In this document: positions 60,291 through 64,000 of the stretch, piece after piece
Position numbering within the stretch: position 1 is the stretch's first letter
Layout of the letters: each line of letters opens with the position of its first letter
Assembly: GCA_963722815.1 (NCBI GenBank)
Contig: CAVROM010000003.1
Span: 124,001-188,000, forward strand
From: DASQFQ01 sp963722815
GTDB lineage: Bacteria; Actinomycetota; Thermoleophilia; Solirubrobacterales; Solirubrobacteraceae
DNA: 64,000 nucleotides
Reading direction: 5' to 3'
Translations under genes and position numbers: made by a program
The notes under the pieces: model-generated
What the model was told of the DNA's origin: nothing
Seen by the model: the letters and a program-made list of their open reading frames with translations, nothing else
Databases searched by the model: none

Positions 60291-60792
60291 GTGCCCAGAC
60301 TCGCCCTCCTCATCGCCCTCACCGCGCTCGCCCTCATGCCGGCGAGCGCCGCCGCCAAGCCGGCCGTCTGCAACCCCACCGTGATCCAGGATGCGCTGAT
60401 CGCGTCCGGCAAGCTGACGCAGGACGACCTCAGGTTCGGACCGGGCATCGACCTCGTCCGCTGCCACGACGTCACGAACGACGACAGGATCGACGCGGTG
60501 TTCACGGTTGGCAGCGGCGGCACCGCCGGCGACACGCACTTCGGGGTGCTGCTGGGTCGCGATGACGGCTCGAGCGGGAAGCTCGCAGCTCTACCGCCCG
60601 GGCTACAACGTGGGCGTGTCGGTTCGCAGCCGCCACGCGTTCGAGACGATTCAGCCGCACTACGGGAGCCACGACCCGAACTGCTGCCCGAGCTCGTTCC
60701 GCATCCGCCGCTTCACGTGGACCGGCGATCATTTCAAGCGCGGCAAGGCCAGGAAGGTCAAGCACACGCCGAAGCGCTTCTACAGGGCCTGA
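60291..60792 (+). pseudogene. secreted protein gene, one frameshift
   Basis: GTG at 60291 (TAGAGT at 60279-60284, 6 nt upstream) begins a signal peptide (RLALLIALTALALMPASAAA) and a mature region with CHDVTNDDRIDAVFTV. Near 60585 the frame is lost; the continuation in the next frame is YRPGYNVGVSVRSRHAF through PNCCPSSFRIRRFTW and ends FYRA. Without the indel it would be a 166-residue secreted protein with a positively charged tail. No family is recognised. Confidence 0.65.
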
Positions 60793-61394
60793 GTCACACG
60801 CCTGAGCGGAGGTCCACCAGGCGGTCCGACGGTGAAGTCGATCGTCTCGAAACGCGCGGTCGCGCCCTCGCCGGTCGGGGACTGGGCGAGGAAGCCCGTG
60901 CGCAATGCGCTCGTAGAGGCGAGCGGGAAGTGGCGCACGAAGCGCCACGGCTCGTCGTCGTGACGGGCGTGCAGCGCGCACGCCGGCCCGAGCCGGGAGA
61001 TCCGCAGCCACGCCGCGTCGCCCGTCACGGGGAACGCGTTGGCGTCGTCGGACAGGCCGTCGGTCACGACGGAGACGACGCCCGGCTCACCGGCGGGTGA
61101 GCTCTCGAGCGCGAGCTTCACCCAGCGCACCTCGTCCGCCCACAGCAGCAGCGCGCCGGCGTCGAACGCACCCTCGAAGGTGCAGCTCACGCGCGTGGAG
61201 AGCTGGAAGTCGCCCTCGACGTCGCCCAGCAGGCGCGGGGCGGCGGTCTGCGGCTCGCTCCCGGCGGGGTCGCGGAACAGATCGGTGCGGGGCGGCGCGG
61301 CGATGGTGAGCGCGCCGTCGAAGTTCCAGGTCGCGGGTGCGACGTCCCAGCTCAGCGGAGCCTGGAGCGGTGGGACGGTGACGAGGTCGGTCAC
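60780..61394 (-). CDS. DUF1349 domain protein
   Basis: A 204-residue concanavalin-like lectin/glucanase fold protein of the DUF1349 family: TWNFDGALTIAAPPRTDLF, a jelly-roll with EGAFDAGALLLWADEVRWVK and the C-terminal RTGFLAQSPTGEGATARFE. Proteins with this domain are described as regulators of enolase or carbohydrate binders, without strong evidence. No signal peptide is present. It overlaps the convergent broken gene by 13 bp. Confidence 0.82.
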   Translation of the reverse strand: MTDLVTVPPLQAPLSWDVAPATWNFDGALTIAAPPRTDLFRDPAGSEPQTAAPRLLGDVEGDFQLSTRVSCTFEGAFDAGALLLWADEVRWVKLALESSPAGEPGVVSVVTDGLSDDANAFPVTGDAAWLRISRLGPACALHARHDDEPWRFVRHFPLASTSALRTGFLAQSPTGEGATARFETIDFTVGPPGGPPLRRVTQAL

Positions 61395-61405
61395 CGCCGT
61401 CCTGC

Positions 61406-61588
61406 TCAGCGCTCTTGATCCGCCGGCGCCGTCTCGAGCGACGGCTGCTCGTCATACGTGGTGATGCCTGCGGCGGCATCGGCCTTGCGCTGGTCCTTCC
61501 GGGCCTGCTTGCGGAGCTTCTTGTCGCGCATCTTGGCCTCGCGGTTCAGCTTCGCCATCGTCGTCTTCCGCTTTGCGTTGGACGCCAT
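61406..61588 (-). CDS. small highly basic protein after cspA
   Basis: A 60-residue protein rich in Lys and Arg in the first 40 residues (KLNREAKMRDKKLRKQARKD), probably a long helix, with an acidic tail. It follows a cold-shock gene by 81 bp across a hairpin. Similar tiny basic proteins accompany cold-shock genes in related bacteria and may bind RNA or ribosomes; this is only an inference. Confidence 0.6.
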   Translation of the reverse strand: MASNAKRKTTMAKLNREAKMRDKKLRKQARKDQRKADAAAGITTYDEQPSLETAPADQER

Positions 61589-61628
61589 GTGTCGTTCCCT
61601 TCGTTGGGTTTCGGGGCCAACGACCGCA

Positions 61629-61648
61629 GGCCCGCCGTGAGGCGGGCC
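61629..61648 (-). terminator. perfect 8-bp hairpin after cspA
   Basis: GGCCCGCC (61629-61636) and GGCGGGCC (61641-61648) with a four-base loop. It lies 21 bp past the cspA stop on the minus strand and has no T-run. It may end or reduce transcription between cspA and the small basic protein gene. Confidence 0.6.
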
Positions 61649-61669
61649 GGCGGAAGCTGTGCGACGGAG

Positions 61670-61873
61670 TTAGACCGTCTGGACGTTCGTGGCGCTCGGG
61701 CCCTTGGGGCCCTGCTCAGCGTCGTAGCTGACCTTCGCGCCCTCGGCGAGCGACTTGAAGCCGTTGCCTGCGATGCCGGTGTGGTGCACGAACAGGTCCT
61801 TGCCCTGATCGTCAGGCGTGATGAAGCCGAAGCCCTTCTCGTCGCTGAACCACTTCACGGTTCCGGTTGCCAT
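61670..61873 (-). CDS. cspA: cold-shock protein
   Basis: A 67-residue OB-fold cold-shock protein: GTVKWFSDEKGFGFITPDD has the RNP1 motif (KGFGFI), and DLFVHHTGI the RNP2 motif. It binds single-stranded RNA and DNA, acting as an RNA chaperone. Start ATG at 61873 has GGGAGGGAA 10 nt upstream. The upstream gap (61874-61984) could contain a structured 5' leader, but none was identified. Confidence 0.95.
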   Translation of the reverse strand: MATGTVKWFSDEKGFGFITPDDQGKDLFVHHTGIAGNGFKSLAEGAKVSYDAEQGPKGPSATNVQTV

Positions 61874-61984
61874 ATGGATTTTCCCTCCCGGGTGCTGTGT
61901 GCGGGCGATACGCGGGAGGTGCTGATGGCAACAACTACGAACGCTGGCACTGCTTTCGCCGGACGGTTGCCCGGCACGATCGGA

Positions 61985-62413
61985 TCAGTCTACCGTCTCG
62001 CCGCCCCATTGCTCCGGCGCCATGTCGGCGAGGGTCTCCGAGAAGGTCCACTGGTGGCCGGCGAGGTCCTCCGCGTGGTACTGCCGCTCGCCGTACTCGA
62101 AGTCGGTCGGCTCCATCAGGATCGTGGCGCCGTGCGCCCGCGCCTGCTCGCAATGCGCGCGGGCATCCTCCACCCGCACGAGCACCGAGCTCGTCGACTC
62201 GCCGGGCCGCGGCGGGCGGCGGTCGTGGCGCACGTCGCCGATGATCATCGCCCCGTCGTCGCCGACCCGCATCTGCGCACGGTGGTCCTCGCCGATCCTC
62301 ACGCGCTCGCGGAAGCCGAACGCCGCCTCGAGCCACGCCACCGCGGCTCGCACGTCCGGGTAGATGAGGACCGGGACGACGGTGGCGGAGGGGATGGAGC
62401 GGTTCGGCTTCAA
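61985..62413 (-). CDS. VOC/glyoxalase-like protein
   Basis: A 142-residue VOC-fold protein (paired beta-alpha-beta-beta-beta units): VVPVLIYPDVRAAVAWLEAAF, FGFRERVRI, then HRAQMRVGDDGAMIIG and GERQYHAEDLAGHQWTFSE. Metal ligands cannot be assigned with confidence, so it could be an enzyme, a drug-binding protein or a PhnB-like protein. It overlaps the F420 oxidoreductase gene by ATGA and is co-transcribed with it. Confidence 0.85.
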   Translation of the reverse strand: MKPNRSIPSATVVPVLIYPDVRAAVAWLEAAFGFRERVRIGEDHRAQMRVGDDGAMIIGDVRHDRRPPRPGESTSSVLVRVEDARAHCEQARAHGATILMEPTDFEYGERQYHAEDLAGHQWTFSETLADMAPEQWGGETVD

Positions 62414-63348
62414 AACTGGGGCAGGATCTCCTTCGCCCAGGTGTCGAAGAACGCGTCCTGCTCGGGGCCGATCTGCTGCACGAACAGCTCGTCGACTCCT
62501 GCGTCAGCGTACTCCCGCAGCGTCGCCGCATGCGCGTCGAGGTCCGGCCCCATCGGAGGCGAGAGAAGGTCGGGCGTGACCAGCTCGCAGGCCTGCTCGA
62601 AGTGCGAGGGCGTGGGGAGGATCTGCGCGAGCTCGCCGGGGAGCGCCTCGTTCGGCCACAGCCGGTGCACCGTCTTGCGCGCCTCGTCCTCGCTGTCCAT
62701 GAAGCAGACCTTGGTGCCCGCGTGGACCGGGCCCTTGCCGCCGCCGGAGCGGTACTGCTCGATCGCGTCCTTGTCCGGGGAGGTGGTCACGAAGCCGTCG
62801 CCGATCTCGGCGGCGAGCGCGACCGCCTTCGGCCCGAAGCCGGAGATGAGGACGGGAAAGGACGATTCCGGCAGGTCGTAGACGCGCGCGTTCTCGACCG
62901 TGTAGTGCTTGCCGCTGTGCGACTGCTGCCCGCCCTGCCACAGCGTGCGCATCACCTCGACCGCCTCGCGCAGCATCTCGAGCCGCACGTCCGCCTCCGG
63001 CCAGCGGTCGCCGAGGATGTGCTCGTTGAGCGCCTCGCCGCTGCCGACCCCGAGGTTGAAGCGCCCGCCGGTCATGACGGCGCTCGTGGCCGCCGCCTGA
63101 GCGATGATCGCGGGGTGGATGCGGACGGTGGGACAGGTGACGCCGGTGGTGACCGGCAGGTCGACGGCCTCGGCGAGCGCGCCGATGACGGACCACACGA
63201 ACGCGCTGTGGCCCTGCTCGTCGTTCCAGGGGTGGTAGTGGTCGGAGATCCAGAGCGCGTGGAAGCCCGCCTGCTCGGCCCGCTTGGCCTGCTCGACGAG
63301 ATCCCGGGGCCCGAACTCCTCACAGGAGAGAAAGCATCCGATCTGCAT
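62410..63348 (-). CDS. LLM-class F420-dependent oxidoreductase
   Basis: A 312-residue (beta/alpha)8 barrel of the F420-dependent luciferase-like family, close to glucose-6-phosphate-dehydrogenase-like (FGD) members: CEEFGPRDLVEQAKRAEQAG, ALWISDHYHPWND, TGVTCPTVRIHPAIIAQAAA, GRFNLGVGSGEALNEHI and FPVLISGFGPKAVALAAEIG. It transfers hydride to or from F420. The substrate is not fixed. TAGAGC lies 8 nt before the ATG. It is head-to-head with the gene at 63366, 17 bp between starts. Confidence 0.9.
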   Translation of the reverse strand: MQIGCFLSCEEFGPRDLVEQAKRAEQAGFHALWISDHYHPWNDEQGHSAFVWSVIGALAEAVDLPVTTGVTCPTVRIHPAIIAQAAATSAVMTGGRFNLGVGSGEALNEHILGDRWPEADVRLEMLREAVEVMRTLWQGGQQSHSGKHYTVENARVYDLPESSFPVLISGFGPKAVALAAEIGDGFVTTSPDKDAIEQYRSGGGKGPVHAGTKVCFMDSEDEARKTVHRLWPNEALPGELAQILPTPSHFEQACELVTPDLLSPPMGPDLDAHAATLREYADAGVDELFVQQIGPEQDAFFDTWAKEILPQF

Positions 63349-63365
63349 GGTGCGGTGCTCTACCC

Positions 63366-64000
63366 ATGAGGGTGGTGACGTGGAACGTCGCCGGGCGCGC
63401 GAGCCGGCAGGCCGAGCAGGCAGCCGTCGTCGTGGCGGTCGGCGCCGACCTCGTCGCCCTGCAGGAGGTCACGAAGCGCACGCTCCCGGCGTGGCTCGCC
63501 GCGCTGGAGGAGGCCGGCTACGCGCACCACGCCGACACGGTCGCGCTCGCGCCGCCGGAGCGCCGTCGCCCGCTCGGCGTGCTGACCGCCGCGCGCGAGC
63601 CGCTCACCGCGCTCGAGCCGCCCGCCGTGCCCTGGCCTGAGCGCATCCTCGTCACCGCCCACGGCGACCTCCAGCTGGTCAACCTGCACTCGCCGATCGC
63701 GCCCGCGCCGGAGCTGGCCAAGATCCGCACCCACGCGGCGGTCGCCGCCTACCTCGGTGCGCGGCCGCACTCCCCGCGCGTCCTCTGCGGCGACCTCAAC
63801 ACCCCCCGCCGCGAGCACGCCGACGGCAGCGTCCTCACGTTCGCCCACGCCTCGAGCGGCCGGCTGCGCCCCGAGCGCGGCGAGCGCTGGGACGCCGCCG
63901 AGCGCGCGCTCGTCCACACCCTGCGCGACGAGCACGGCTGGCTCGACGCGTTCCGCGCGCTGCACGGCTACGAGCACCGCGAGGCGAGCTGGACGTTCGC
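63366..64000 (+). CDS. endonuclease/exonuclease/phosphatase-family protein, truncated by window end
   Basis: The first 211 codons of a protein with the fold of exonuclease III and DNase I: MRVVTWNVAGR (metal-binding Asn), DLVALQEVTKR (catalytic Glu), LQLVNLHSP and VLCGDLNTPRR (catalytic Asp/Asn). The frame is still open at the window end, where a final S-D-H motif would follow. It acts on nucleic acids, phosphoinositide-like or other phosphodiesters. No signal peptide is seen, so it is probably cytoplasmic. Confidence 0.88.
   Translation, partial: MRVVTWNVAGRASRQAEQAAVVVAVGADLVALQEVTKRTLPAWLAALEEAGYAHHADTVALAPPERRRPLGVLTAAREPLTALEPPAVPWPERILVTAHGDLQLVNLHSPIAPAPELAKIRTHAAVAAYLGARPHSPRVLCGDLNTPRREHADGSVLTFAHASSGRLRPERGERWDAAERALVHTLRDEHGWLDAFRALHGYEHREASWTF

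Overview
This window looks like chromosomal DNA of a very GC-rich actinobacterium. F420-dependent luciferase-like enzymes, frequent GTG starts, and secreted proteins with Lys/Arg-rich C-terminal modules or the short collagen-like architecture at 23122-23754 point to the Thermoleophilia/Solirubrobacterales (Solirubrobacter- or Conexibacter-like). That placement is an inference from protein character, not a computed phylogeny. No rRNA, tRNA or CRISPR array was recognised. About 80 genes are listed, packed on both strands, with many 4-bp overlaps.

Layout. 1-8 kb: end of an F420 oxidoreductase gene, three alpha/beta hydrolases (one fused to a LuxR helix-turn-helix), an ArsR-type regulator, a phosphotransferase and membrane proteins. 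8-21 kb: mixed metabolic and secreted genes including an ECF sigma factor, an ankyrin protein, a DUF3089 protein and two amidases, with several broken genes. 21-23 kb: a decayed stretch with an internally deleted IS110-family transposase. 23-35 kb: collagen-like protein, DUF2237, a TetR regulator, a large uncharacterised protein, a fatty-acid desaturase, a berberine-bridge-type oxidoreductase and a large secreted peptidase/esterase.

35.7-43.5 kb is the metabolic centrepiece. A formate dehydrogenase (catalytic subunit with an in-frame TGA read as selenocysteine and a SECIS-like hairpin just after it, Fe-S subunit, NrfD-type membrane subunit) runs directly into cytochrome bd oxidase cydA-cydB and a 56-residue membrane protein. 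Read as one unit, this would take electrons from formate through quinol to oxygen. 43.9-49.4 kb is a second coherent block: a PspC/LiaF-like membrane protein, a small membrane protein, a PspC-histidine kinase hybrid and a LuxR response regulator, then a TasA/camelysin-like secreted protein, a SipW-type signal peptidase and a second TasA-like protein with a basic C-terminal region. This resembles an envelope-stress sensing module beside a surface-fibre export cassette.

49-64 kb: GMC and DAO-type flavoenzymes, a secreted lipase, a secreted M14 peptidase fused to an amidase_2 domain, a manganese catalase, a broken ferritin-like gene, a free-standing CarH-like cobalamin domain, a secreted VWA protein, a cold-shock protein, and an F420 oxidoreductase. 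The window ends inside an endonuclease/exonuclease/phosphatase gene.

Two genome-scale patterns recur. Many starts have a TAnnnT box 6-8 nt upstream and no Shine-Dalgarno, suggesting leaderless mRNAs. Several genes are disrupted, some by clean internal deletions that join both conserved ends, others by frameshifts.
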